Of a stretch of DNA of 64,000 bases, positions 33,555-41,265 are shown in pieces. The position numbers and the translations under genes are program-made. Origin of the DNA: Stieleria varia (lineage in GTDB: Bacteria > Planctomycetota > Planctomycetia > Pirellulales > Pirellulaceae); the NCBI RefSeq assembly GCF_038443385.1, contig NZ_CP151726.1, positions 1,426,001 through 1,490,000 of the forward strand, written 5' to 3'. How positions within the stretch are numbered: the stretch's first letter is position 1; the number at the start of each line of letters is the position of its first letter. Under the pieces are notes generated by a model that had not been told where the DNA came from, made no database searches, and saw only the letters and a list, made by a program, of their open reading frames with translations.

Positions 33555-35198
33555 TCAAGCTTTTTGCCATTGCAACCAAGTTGTGTAGCCGCCGCTGAGA
33601 TTGGCGGCATCGAATCCGGCTTGACGCAATACGCGAGTGGCCAAGTAACCGCGTTGGCCGACTTTGCAATAAGCGGTGATGGGCTTGTCACGGGGCAACT
33701 CGTTGAGCCTGTCACGCAATGATTCGATGGAGATATTCGTCGCGTTGGGAATGTGGCCCGCTGCGAATTCAGGTTCACTGCGTACATCGAGCAAGAACAC
33801 TGAACCGTCATGACCGTTACCGAGGGATTCGACATGAACCACCGGTTGGTCACCGCGCAAAACGCCCGATGCGACGAAGCCGGCCATGTTGATGGGATCT
33901 TTCGCGTGTCCGTACTGAGGTGCGTAGCATAACTCGACTTCTTCCAGGTCATAAACCGTCAGGCCGGCCTGGATCGCCATCGAGAGTACATCGATACGTT
34001 TATCGACTCCGTTGGTTCCTGCACCTTGAGCACCAAGAATAGCGCCGGTCGCTGGATCAAAAAGGACCTTGAGTGTCATTCCCGTTGCACCGGGATAGTA
34101 ACCCGCGTGATCCGAGGGATGGATGTAGATCTTTTCGTAGGCGGTCTCCGAACGCAGCAATTGTTTTTCGCTGTGTCCGGTCATGGCAACCGTCTTTCCA
34201 AACACACCGACGATCGCCGTGCCTTGGGTCCCGCGATAGGTCGACGGGCGACCAAAGATATGGTCCGCGGCGGTCCTTCCTTGGCGGTTGGCTGGACCTG
34301 CCAGTGGAACTTGCACGGGGCGTTTGGAGATGAAATCTGAAACTTGCGCTACATCACCCACTGCATAGATATCCGGGTCACTGGTTTGCATGTGATCATT
34401 TGTGATGATCCCGCCGGCGGAGGTGCATTGCAGTCCTGCTTGGACGGCAAGTCCGCTTTCGGGGCGAACGCCCACGCACAGAACCACGAAATCGGCTTTC
34501 AATTCCGATCCGGATTTCAAGCGAACGGTCAGTTCGTTGTCTTGGTCAACAAATTCGTCGGCTGTCTCCCCCAACCGCAGTTCGACGCCTTTTTCGATCA
34601 AGTGCTGTTGCACGCCGGCGACCATCTCAGGATCCCAGGGAGGCAGGATTTGATCGGCAAGTTCGACGACCGTGACATGGATGCCTCGGTGGACCAGGTT
34701 TTCGGCGACTTCCATTCCGATGAACCCGGCTCCGACGATGACGGATCGCCGATTCCCGGACGTCACGACATCGTGCATCCGATCGGCGTCTTGCAGATCG
34801 CGTAATTGCATGATGCGAGGACTATCGATCCCCGGGATCGGCGGGCGAAACGGTGCAGCACCCGTTGAGATGACAAGTTTGTCGTAGCTTTCAGTGTACT
34901 CCCGGCCGGATTGCAAGTCCCGAACGTGGACCTCTCGTGCGTCACGATCAATCTGGATGACTTCCGATCGTACGCGAACGTCCAAGCGGTGGCGTTGCCG
35001 GAGCATTTCGATCGGCGCGACGAGCAGCTTGCTGCGAGTTTCGATCAGTCCGCCGACGTAGTAAGGGAGTCCACAATTGGCGAACGAGGGCTGTTCTCCT
35101 CTTTCCAAAACGACGATCTCGCTCTCGTCACTCAAGCGTCTTGCTCGAGCCGCCGCGGAAGCTCCTCCCGCAACACCGCCAATGATCACAATCTTCAT
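33555..35198 (-). CDS. CoA-disulfide reductase / FAD-dependent NAD(P)H oxidoreductase with C-terminal rhodanese domain
   Basis: About 547 residues. The start is at ATG 35198 (MKIVIIGGVAGGASAAARAR), which opens with the FAD-binding motif; upstream residues add nothing. The single active cysteine of the CoADR group is Cys42 in PSFANCGLPYYVGG. The NAD-binding motif is RRSVIVGAGFIGMEVAENLV and the second FAD site is ETSDPDIYAVGDVAQ type (TSDPDIYAVGDVAQVSDFIS). The C-terminal rhodanese domain starts FLLDVRSEPEFAAGHIPNAT and ends with the active loop AYCKVGQRGY (Cys about 511). CoADR-rhodanese fusions reduce CoA disulfide, CoA persulfide or polysulfide and may serve in sulfur or redox homeostasis. 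The gene is preceded by hemW on the same strand with a gap of about 110 bases. Confidence 0.94.
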   Translation of the reverse strand: MKIVIIGGVAGGASAAARARRLSDESEIVVLERGEQPSFANCGLPYYVGGLIETRSKLLVAPIEMLRQRHRLDVRVRSEVIQIDRDAREVHVRDLQSGREYTESYDKLVISTGAAPFRPPIPGIDSPRIMQLRDLQDADRMHDVVTSGNRRSVIVGAGFIGMEVAENLVHRGIHVTVVELADQILPPWDPEMVAGVQQHLIEKGVELRLGETADEFVDQDNELTVRLKSGSELKADFVVLCVGVRPESGLAVQAGLQCTSAGGIITNDHMQTSDPDIYAVGDVAQVSDFISKRPVQVPLAGPANRQGRTAADHIFGRPSTYRGTQGTAIVGVFGKTVAMTGHSEKQLLRSETAYEKIYIHPSDHAGYYPGATGMTLKVLFDPATGAILGAQGAGTNGVDKRIDVLSMAIQAGLTVYDLEEVELCYAPQYGHAKDPINMAGFVASGVLRGDQPVVHVESLGNGHDGSVFLLDVRSEPEFAAGHIPNATNISIESLRDRLNELPRDKPITAYCKVGQRGYLATRVLRQAGFDAANLSGGYTTWLQWQKA

Positions 35199-35311
35199 GC
35201 TTGAATCGTCTCTTATCAAAATCTCATCCGACACACTTCATAGGTTTTCCGCATTCCTGTGGGTCGTTCGTGCGGCCATCTTGGCGGAAACCTGCCGGAG
35301 TTCGCAAGCGG

Positions 35312-36466
35312 CTATGCCAGAAAACGAGACGCGACTGTGTCAGCGAAGAGGATCCCACGCTCGGTCAAGCGAATGTGATCGCCGTTTCGCACGATCAGAT
35401 CTTCTCGTTCGCATTGCTCGATCGCGTCCGCCAGCAGCGTCAACATGTTAACCCCTGTTTGCTGGGCCAGATCGGCCAAGTCGATTCCGTCGATTCTGCG
35501 AATTCCGAAAGCCGCTCGTTCTCGCGCGGCTTGCTGTGGGGTGACCAACTCCGATTCCGCAGTTGGGCTTTGTCCCGTTTCCATGCGTCGCAAGTAAGCG
35601 GTTGTGCTGCGATGGTTGACTTCGCGACGCCCGTTGACAAAGCGAGCGGCGCCTGGGCCGGCGGCATACCAACCGCTGCCTTCCCAATAGGCGATGTTGT
35701 GACGACAGCGATGCGTGGGCGTTGCAAAGCTGCTGATCTCGTAGTGCGTCATGCCTGCGGCAGGTGCGACCGAGCGAACAAGTTCGTACATCTCCAGTTC
35801 CAGGGACTCGCCGGCTGGTTGCAAATCACCTCGCTGTAATTGGTTCCAGAACAAGGTCCCTTTTTCAAACGTCAATGCGTAGGTCGACAAGTGTTGAATC
35901 GGTAGAGCCAATGCCGTTGCGACGTCACGCTGCCAAGTTTCGAGCGATTCACCGGGAGCGGCAAAGATGAGGTCGATGGAAACGTTGGCGATGACCTCTG
36001 TGACTTGCTCAATGATTCGCTGAGCCGAATCGCCGGAGTGGCCTCGTTGTAGAGTTGACAGTTTTTGATCATCAAAACTCTGTACGCCCAAGCTGATCCG
36101 GTTGACGCCGGCATCGGCAAGCACGCATAGTTTTTCCTCCGTGATGTCTTCCGGATTGGCTTCGCTGCTGAACTCGATGTCCTCGCTGAATCGAAAACGA
36201 CGATGCAGAATCCGCATCAGTTCCTGCAAGGCATCGATGGGCAGATGCGTCGGAGTTCCGCCGCCGAGAAAGAGAGTGTCGATCGAGGGGCGATCCAGGA
36301 TGCTCAGTTCGTTGTCGATGGCATCGAGAAACCGTGTGATCAAATCATCGCGATCTGCGACCACGCTGAAATTGCAGTAACCGCACCGGTGCCGACAAAA
36401 CGGCACATGGATGTATGCCGACCGGGGAATCGGCCAGGGTTGCGGTTGGCCGGAAGTCACAGCCAC
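35312..36466 (-). CDS. hemW: Radical SAM haem chaperone HemW (coproporphyrinogen III oxidase-like)
   Basis: A 384-residue radical SAM protein of the HemW group. The [4Fe-4S] and SAM-binding motif is YIHVPFCRHRCGYCNF, with Cys24, Cys28 and Cys31 in the CxxxCxxC spacing. SLGVQSFDDQKLSTLQRGHS and FLGGGTPTHLPIDALQELM are conserved blocks, and the C-terminal part has HNIAYWEGSGWYAAGPGA. HemW proteins insert haem into respiratory enzymes rather than oxidise coproporphyrinogen, and the extra cysteine of true HemN is absent. The start codon is GTG at 36466, inside the end of the upstream hydrolase gene (10-base overlap), so translational coupling is likely. No strong ribosome site is visible. Confidence 0.93.
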   Translation of the reverse strand: MAVTSGQPQPWPIPRSAYIHVPFCRHRCGYCNFSVVADRDDLITRFLDAIDNELSILDRPSIDTLFLGGGTPTHLPIDALQELMRILHRRFRFSEDIEFSSEANPEDITEEKLCVLADAGVNRISLGVQSFDDQKLSTLQRGHSGDSAQRIIEQVTEVIANVSIDLIFAAPGESLETWQRDVATALALPIQHLSTYALTFEKGTLFWNQLQRGDLQPAGESLELEMYELVRSVAPAAGMTHYEISSFATPTHRCRHNIAYWEGSGWYAAGPGAARFVNGRREVNHRSTTAYLRRMETGQSPTAESELVTPQQAARERAAFGIRRIDGIDLADLAQQTGVNMLTLLADAIEQCEREDLIVRNGDHIRLTERGILFADTVASRFLA

Positions 36467-37296
36467 AGCTTCATGCGGCCGCCGAGCATCCCTGGCAGAC
36501 CACGCTCGGCAAGTGACTTGACTTGGTTGTCGTGGTATCGAGTGCTCAGGTGGCCGGCGATGACCAATTCGTTTTCAAATTTGTCGGCGCGAATTCGGTA
36601 GTCGTTCACATGCATGTGGCCATGCTTGTGGATCAACTCTTTGCGATGTTCGGGTGCGACAAAGGTCAGTTCGCTGATCAAGATCTTTGACTCAAAGAAG
36701 ACCGGGTTGTTGTCCAAGCCGGGCGGCGAGGTGTCGCCGGTGTAGGCCACGATCGGGACCCGTTGTTCTTCCGTGATCTCGGTGCCGGCGAGTTTCAGGT
36801 CGCGAATTTGCGGACCGTCCAAATCCCGGTACTCGGGTTTCAGTTTATGGCGTCGGTGGTGGACGACAAACCCGAGCGAATCGATCGTGTGCCTCGTCGG
36901 CAGCGCCGTGACCAAGTATTCACGGCCGTGCTCGATCTCGTCACCGGGCAACAGTCCGACCAGTTCACAGGGCATTGCGCCCCGGTCGAGTTTGCGAAAA
37001 CATTGCAGCATGTCCCAGGCAATATCGACGGCGGAGTCGGGCATGTAGATGATCGGTGGATCCATCTTCATCATGCGCCGTCGCGAAACATATTGCGGGA
37101 GCGCCGCGATGTGATCCAAGTGCGCGTGCGAGATGAACATGGTCGGCGTGCCCATGAAATCCCAGGGCTGTGCACCGGCATCAAAGAGCAATTTCAGCTC
37201 ATTGATTCGCCAGCAAGTCTGGACGGCGGCGCGCGAGTAGCCCTCGACGGTCAGGCCGTCGTGATGATGTGACAGAAGGGGGATGTTCTCAACCAT
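36457..37296 (-). CDS. Metallo-beta-lactamase fold hydrolase, ribonuclease Z-like
   Basis: About 279 residues, read from ATG 37296 (MVENIPLLSHHHDGLTVEGY); a longer frame from 37353 is possible. The zinc motif MFISHAHLDHIAALPQYVSR is clear (HxHxDH). Further ligands are the His in LPTRHTIDSLGFVV, the Asp in AYTGDTSPPG and the His in IAGHLSTRYH at the C-terminus. The order and spacing fit the RNase Z/ElaC-like branch of the superfamily, which matures tRNA 3' ends, but substrate cannot be proven. It overlaps hemW by 10 bases at its stop, so the two genes are one transcription unit. A short segment ATGKLWL-like tail ends it. Confidence 0.83.
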   Translation of the reverse strand: MVENIPLLSHHHDGLTVEGYSRAAVQTCWRINELKLLFDAGAQPWDFMGTPTMFISHAHLDHIAALPQYVSRRRMMKMDPPIIYMPDSAVDIAWDMLQCFRKLDRGAMPCELVGLLPGDEIEHGREYLVTALPTRHTIDSLGFVVHHRRHKLKPEYRDLDGPQIRDLKLAGTEITEEQRVPIVAYTGDTSPPGLDNNPVFFESKILISELTFVAPEHRKELIHKHGHMHVNDYRIRADKFENELVIAGHLSTRYHDNQVKSLAERGLPGMLGGRMKLWL

Positions 37297-37463
37297 GAGG
37301 CAAACGATATCGCTGATGGATCGATCGTTGAAGGGTGCAGACGACCTCTCCACCGCCGGACTAGTCGTGATATTGCGTCAGCCGGAGTGCGCTAGCCCCC
37401 GGTTCTCGCATTTTGCCGGATAAACTGGACGCTATCGCGTGCCGGCTGATGAATGATGTCGGG

Positions 37464-38573
37464 CTAGGGTTTCGCGGTGACGATCAATTCAGTGACAGTC
37501 CATTGGGCCTGCACGTTCGCCTGCTGGGCGACCATCTCGACCAATTCGACCAAGGTCTTCTCTTCAGCCTCCAGGTTCACCAGTGTCTCGCAGTTTGTGG
37601 CGGCACTCGCTGTGATCGTGCATGGCCGTCCCGCCGCACCCGCCAACTGCGTCAAAACGGCGCTGGCTGGTTTGTTGATTAGTTTCAGCGAAAACTTGCG
37701 ATCGTCATCCATCACCGGTACGACTTGGGCATCGGCACCCGGGGGCCTGCCAAGAGCTCGGCCGAGGATTGCCGAGGTGATGGCGCGGTGGGCAAGCACG
37801 TTGCAGCGAACGATCATCCATCCATCGCGGACTCTGACCATGCTCTTGGGATCGGCTTGCTTGGCCGCCTCACGTACCGCGTCCGCCCAGGGGCCGGATT
37901 CGTAGCGACGCGTCCATTGAGCAGTTGCATCCACCTGCGTCGGGATCTCGAATTGGCCACGGATCAAAGCCACTGCGATACCGCGGTCAATCCCCACCCA
38001 TCGGTTGGCCGGCCACAAATCATGAGGCAGAGGATCTGACGCTGTTGCGGTTACCTCAATGAGAGCTTGTGTCGGTGTGGTCAAATCATCCCATTGAACG
38101 TCCACCGTCGGCGCGGCTGTCCGTTGTTGCAGCAATCGTGCCGTCATCGTGTCCACCCATGAGGCGTGTCCCACCAACACGACATCTTGTATAGCCATGA
38201 CGACGCAATCGCGTTGAGCGGCGATCGTTTCCAAGGCAGCCCAGACGGTGGGGGTCAACTGTCCGGGGTAAACCGGGGCGGTTGGGTCGACTTTGCGTTG
38301 CACCCAAAGGTTCACGCCGTTGGCTGCCGCGATCGACGTCAGAGCGCCACGAAAGGATTGACCGTCCACCAGGGAAGTTATCGGCTGGGAAAGCGATTGG
38401 CCCAGGCCTGTACGTATTGTCAAGTCATCGGCGCGACAAGAAAATGGATCAAGCGTGATCAAAAAAGCAAGCGTGATAGCAAAAAATTGTGCGGCAAATG
38501 GGCTGGCAAGGCGCCCGCAGAGCCTTTGAATGGAAGAAGTCCCATGTTGGACACGTGGACGTTGGTTGCCCAT
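37464..38573 (-). CDS. Exported protein of unknown function with a secretin-N (STN)-like C-terminus
   Basis: About 369 residues if started at ATG 38573; starts at 38597 and 38603 would only lengthen the N-terminus, and none has a good ribosome site. The signal is AAQFFAITLAFLITLDPFSC near residues 26-45. The mature part begins LTIRTGLGQSLSQPITSLVD. The C-terminal part (KFSLKLINKPASAVLTQLA, then LVELVEMVAQQANVQAQW) has the beta-alpha-beta look of secretin/TonB short N-terminal domains, and a related unit appears earlier (SFRGALTSIAAANGVNLWVQ). This is pattern matching only. It is alone on its strand between the hydrolase and a divergent HEAT/TPR gene. Confidence 0.6.
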   Translation of the reverse strand: MGNQRPRVQHGTSSIQRLCGRLASPFAAQFFAITLAFLITLDPFSCRADDLTIRTGLGQSLSQPITSLVDGQSFRGALTSIAAANGVNLWVQRKVDPTAPVYPGQLTPTVWAALETIAAQRDCVVMAIQDVVLVGHASWVDTMTARLLQQRTAAPTVDVQWDDLTTPTQALIEVTATASDPLPHDLWPANRWVGIDRGIAVALIRGQFEIPTQVDATAQWTRRYESGPWADAVREAAKQADPKSMVRVRDGWMIVRCNVLAHRAITSAILGRALGRPPGADAQVVPVMDDDRKFSLKLINKPASAVLTQLAGAAGRPCTITASAATNCETLVNLEAEEKTLVELVEMVAQQANVQAQWTVTELIVTAKP

Positions 38574-38779
38574 GCAATCGGTCGTAATTAGACTCATTCG
38601 CATCACGTCATTGGAATGGGAAACGCAAAGTAATCCTGTGAGACTTTCGTCCCAGCAAACGCAATGTCGGCTTTGGGAAAAGTTTGCAAGATTCGGGTTT
38701 CTTGGCAAGCACACGGTTGCCGCTCCGAAGCCTGTGCCTAGTATACACGCGATTGATTAAGTCGTTCTTCCGACACTCG

Positions 38780-39460
38780 ATGGAAACAACTGTGACTTCA
38801 CCACTGGTTCGAACGACTCGTCTGGCCGCCGCCTATCGACGGTATCTTGCCTCTGCCGATGCACCTCAGTTTGCGGCGGAAGTGGACGAGCATTACGCCG
38901 CGAGCACTTTAGCGACTTTGCTCAATCGCGGTGAAGTCGAACTTCGTCGAGCGGCCGCTCTCTCCCTGGGGATGCTGGGCAACGTCAATTCGATCGAACC
39001 GTTGGGGCGTGCCTTGTGCGATGACGATCGCGGTGTCCGCTTGGCCGCCGATGATTCATTTCGCGCCTTGTTGGTTCGCGCTGCCGCACCGCTGCACCAG
39101 CAGCAGTTGTTACAAGTCATGCATCTCAACGACGGCGGTGAATACGCGGCGGCGTTGGCACCGACGATGATCCTGGTGGACAACGCGCCGCGTTACAGCG
39201 AAGCGTATCATCAATTGGCAATTTGCTGGCACGGTTTGGAAAACTACGAGAACGCAGCAGCAGCCTACACCGCGTGCTTGTTCCGTTGCCGCTTTCACTA
39301 CCTCGCTTGGCAGGGTCTGGCGCGATGTCAGATCGCGATGCGTGAATTGCCAGCCGCGGCGCGATCACTGGAACGTTGCATCGACTTGTCGCCAGACGTC
39401 GAAAGCGCACGGATGCAACTGAGAGCACTGCGTCGTCGCATGCGTCGCAGCGACGTTTAG
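38780..39460 (+). CDS. HEAT/TPR-repeat protein
   Basis: A 226-residue soluble helical protein read from ATG 38780 (METTVTSPLVRTTRLAAAYR). The first half resembles HEAT repeats: EVELRRAAALSLGMLGNVNS and IEPLGRALCDDDRGVRLAAD. The second half resembles TPRs: APTMILVDNAPRYSEAYHQL, ICWHGLENYENAAAAYTACL and LARCQIAMRELPAAARSLER. The C-terminus is Arg-rich. No signal or catalytic motif is visible. Seventeen bases after its stop starts the small membrane protein gene, so the two are likely an operon. The combination suggests an adaptor, but partners are unknown. Confidence 0.8.
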   Translation: METTVTSPLVRTTRLAAAYRRYLASADAPQFAAEVDEHYAASTLATLLNRGEVELRRAAALSLGMLGNVNSIEPLGRALCDDDRGVRLAADDSFRALLVRAAAPLHQQQLLQVMHLNDGGEYAAALAPTMILVDNAPRYSEAYHQLAICWHGLENYENAAAAYTACLFRCRFHYLAWQGLARCQIAMRELPAAARSLERCIDLSPDVESARMQLRALRRRMRRSDV

Positions 39461-39477
39461 GTTGGAGAGAGGCGTTT

Positions 39478-39732
39478 GTGAGTTATCAAGATTTATTTGT
39501 CGGCACGCTGGCCATTGTCATTGGAATCGGCGCACTCTTGGCCGGCGTGGGACCTTGGGCGGCCCCCTACCAACTGCGAACGATGGCCGCCGTGACGCGT
39601 CGCTATGGGAAACCTGCCGCAAGAAGCCTGTGGATCGTTGTCGCGTTTGCTTCCTTGATCGCCGGTGCAGCGATCAGCGCCGGAGTGCGACCATCCTACG
39701 CGTCGCCGACCCAGCAACCCACCGCACGGTGA
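39478..39732 (+). CDS. Small membrane protein (84 aa)
   Basis: Read from GTG at 39478, with GGAGAGAGG (39464-39472) just upstream. The product (SYQDLFVGTLAIVIGIGALL) has two hydrophobic segments, about residues 6-25 and 48-66 (SLWIVVAFASLIAGAAISAG), joined by a basic loop (RTMAAVTRRYGKPAARS). The upstream frame that overlaps the HEAT/TPR gene is not needed. The gene starts 17 bases after the HEAT/TPR gene and is probably co-transcribed. Family not recognised. A hairpin repeat follows. Confidence 0.72.
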   Translation: MSYQDLFVGTLAIVIGIGALLAGVGPWAAPYQLRTMAAVTRRYGKPAARSLWIVVAFASLIAGAAISAGVRPSYASPTQQPTAR

Positions 39733-39738
39733 AGCCAA

Positions 39739-39816
39739 GTACGTCAGGCTTTCTAGTACGTCAGGCTTTCTAGCCTGACATGGCGCGGATGTCAGCCTAG
39801 AAAGGCTGACGTACGT
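39739..39816. repeat. Cluster of hairpin repeats with a compensatory variant
   Basis: A partial copy (39739-39755) and a full copy (hairpin 39760-39779) of the GTCAGGCTTTCTAGCCTGAC unit are followed by a reverse copy at 39791-39810. The reverse copy differs from the expected sequence at two bases, positions 6 and 15 of the 20-nt unit, which pair with each other: G-C has become C-G. The cluster lies between convergent genes, as at 7808-7906. Confidence 0.93.
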
Positions 39817-39845
39817 GTTGCTGACCTACGTAGCTTTGACGTACA

Positions 39846-40748
39846 TCAGTGCGCCCGTGGGTGGGCCTTTTCGTAGACCTGACGCAGGTTTGCGGCGCTG
39901 ACGTGTGTGTAGATCTGAGTGGTCGCCAAACTCTTGTGCCCCAGCAACTCTTGGACGCTGCGTATGTCTGCGCCGCGGTCCAGTAGGTGCGTCGCAAAGC
40001 TGTGACGTAGCGTGTGAGGACTGGTGCGTGAGTCCAGTTCAGCCGTGGCGATGTACTTTTCCAGCATCCGCCCGATGCTCCGTGTCGTCAGGATGCGACC
40101 GAATCGATTCACGAAGACAGGAGCCTTTCGACCCAATGCATCGGACTGTGGATGCCGCTTGCGTTTTCGTGCGTAGGCGTCGATGGCTTTCAGGGCAAAG
40201 GAACCCAAGGGACTGATGCGTTCTTTGCGTCCCTTTCCTCGGACACGAACGATCTGTTCGTCGGGGTCGATGTCACCGTCTTGCAGGCCGACCAGTTCGC
40301 TCACCCGCAATCCGGCCGAGTACATCGTTTCCAGGATCGCGCGGTCCCGCAGTCCCGAGACGGTGTCACCCGGAGGCGTCAACAGCAACCGGCCGACTTC
40401 CTCGTCCGTCAACACCATTGGCAACTTGCGTTGCCGACGCGGGTTCCGTAATGGCTTGGCGGGATTCGTTGAGGCGATGCCTTCGCGCATCGCGAACTTG
40501 TAGAAGCTTCTCAGTGCGGCGAGCTTGCGAGAGATCGTGGTGCGAGCGTAGTCAGCTTGTTGGAGAGCGGATTGATAAGCGCGCAGGTCGTGCGGCGAGA
40601 GCGAGTCAGCGGTTGGGATCGCGCCACGTGTCGCTTCCAACCACTCGACCAAGCCGGCCAAGTCTTCGCGGTAGGATTTGATCGTCAGCTCAGAGGCGTT
40701 GCGTTCGGTCGCCAAGTACTTGAGAAACGATTCGATCGGGCGCAGCAT
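39846..40748 (-). CDS. xerC: Tyrosine recombinase XerC
   Basis: A 300-residue XerC-type recombinase, usual size, started at ATG 40748 (MLRPIESFLKYLATERNASE). The SAM-like N-terminal domain includes YARTTISRKLAALRSFYKFA. All catalytic residues are present: Arg in YSAGLRVSELVGL, Lys in VRGKGRKERI, HxxR in SPHTLRHSFATHLL, His in LLGHKSLATTQIYTH, and the nucleophile Tyr in the same block. With XerD it resolves chromosome dimers at dif. Its 5-base distance to the upstream 81-aa gene indicates an operon. The context does not support an integrase role: no attachment site or mobile gene set lies around it. Confidence 0.93.
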   Translation of the reverse strand: MLRPIESFLKYLATERNASELTIKSYREDLAGLVEWLEATRGAIPTADSLSPHDLRAYQSALQQADYARTTISRKLAALRSFYKFAMREGIASTNPAKPLRNPRRQRKLPMVLTDEEVGRLLLTPPGDTVSGLRDRAILETMYSAGLRVSELVGLQDGDIDPDEQIVRVRGKGRKERISPLGSFALKAIDAYARKRKRHPQSDALGRKAPVFVNRFGRILTTRSIGRMLEKYIATAELDSRTSPHTLRHSFATHLLDRGADIRSVQELLGHKSLATTQIYTHVSAANLRQVYEKAHPRAH

Positions 40749-40753
40749 GGGCG

Positions 40754-40999
40754 TTACCGAAAATCTTCCGTGGACAAGCTGTCCAGTTCGCCATCCATCT
40801 GCCAATCGTCGGCGCGGGGGACGGCGTCGCGAATCTTGCGACTGAGCATGGCGGCATCGTACCAACTGAAATCAAGTTCAGGGTCGGCGGCGAAACGAGC
40901 CAGTTGACGGAGTGTTTCGTCGCGATTGGCATCGTCGAACAAGAACATGAATTTCTCTCCGCCTTTTACCAAGGCCAACACGTTGATTTCTTTGTCCAT
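40754..40999 (-). CDS. Small hypothetical protein upstream of xerC (81 aa)
   Basis: An 81-residue protein starting MDKEINVLALVKGGEKFMFL. The sequence is compact and acidic (LFDDANRDETLRQLARFAAD, then LDFSWYDAAMLSRKIRD), with no signal or membrane segment. It ends 5 bases before the xerC start, so it is very likely co-transcribed with it. I know of no family name. Its composition and regular codon use make it a real gene rather than an incidental frame. Confidence 0.78.
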   Translation of the reverse strand: MDKEINVLALVKGGEKFMFLFDDANRDETLRQLARFAADPELDFSWYDAAMLSRKIRDAVPRADDWQMDGELDSLSTEDFR

Positions 41000-41016
41000 C
41001 TGGCGCGACTGTTTCG

Positions 41017-41265
41017 TTAATTGAGCGGCTTGTCACGGGAGTCGCAGAAATCGAGTTGAGCGTACAAGTCGCTCAGTCGGCCTCCCTCGTCGCTTGAGAT
41101 ATCGGCGCAACCGAGCGGGCGAATGAGCAGCGTTTCGGCTTGCCCGCCCCGGAAAACGTCGATTGCGGGTTGTAACAACGCACAAAGAGAACGAGCGTCG
41201 GCACCGGCACGGAGGCCACGGATTCCGCACGTGAGAAAAGCGTCATAACCGTGAGGGTTTAACAG
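41017..41265 (-). other. 82-codon open, coding-like stretch in frame after the glycosyltransferase stop
   Basis: Directly after the TAG (41268-41266) of the upstream gene the same frame stays open for 82 codons to a TAA at 41019-41017. The reading (NPHGYDAFLTCGIRGLRAGA, DARSLCALLQPAIDVFRGG, QAETLLIRPLGCADISSDEG) looks like normal protein and has the third-base pattern of local genes, while the ATG-started frame on this stretch (41230-41033) does not. No ATG, GTG or early TTG is available, so it is either a C-terminal extension cut by a stop (mutation, error or read-through), or a small gene with a rare start, or a remnant. The 81-aa gene follows. Confidence 0.5.

Noticed and set aside
41033-41230. 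65-codon ATG-started frame on the minus strand
   Set aside because: Its Arg/Pro/Cys-rich composition is not protein-like; the neighbouring frame in register with the upstream gene is far more plausible.
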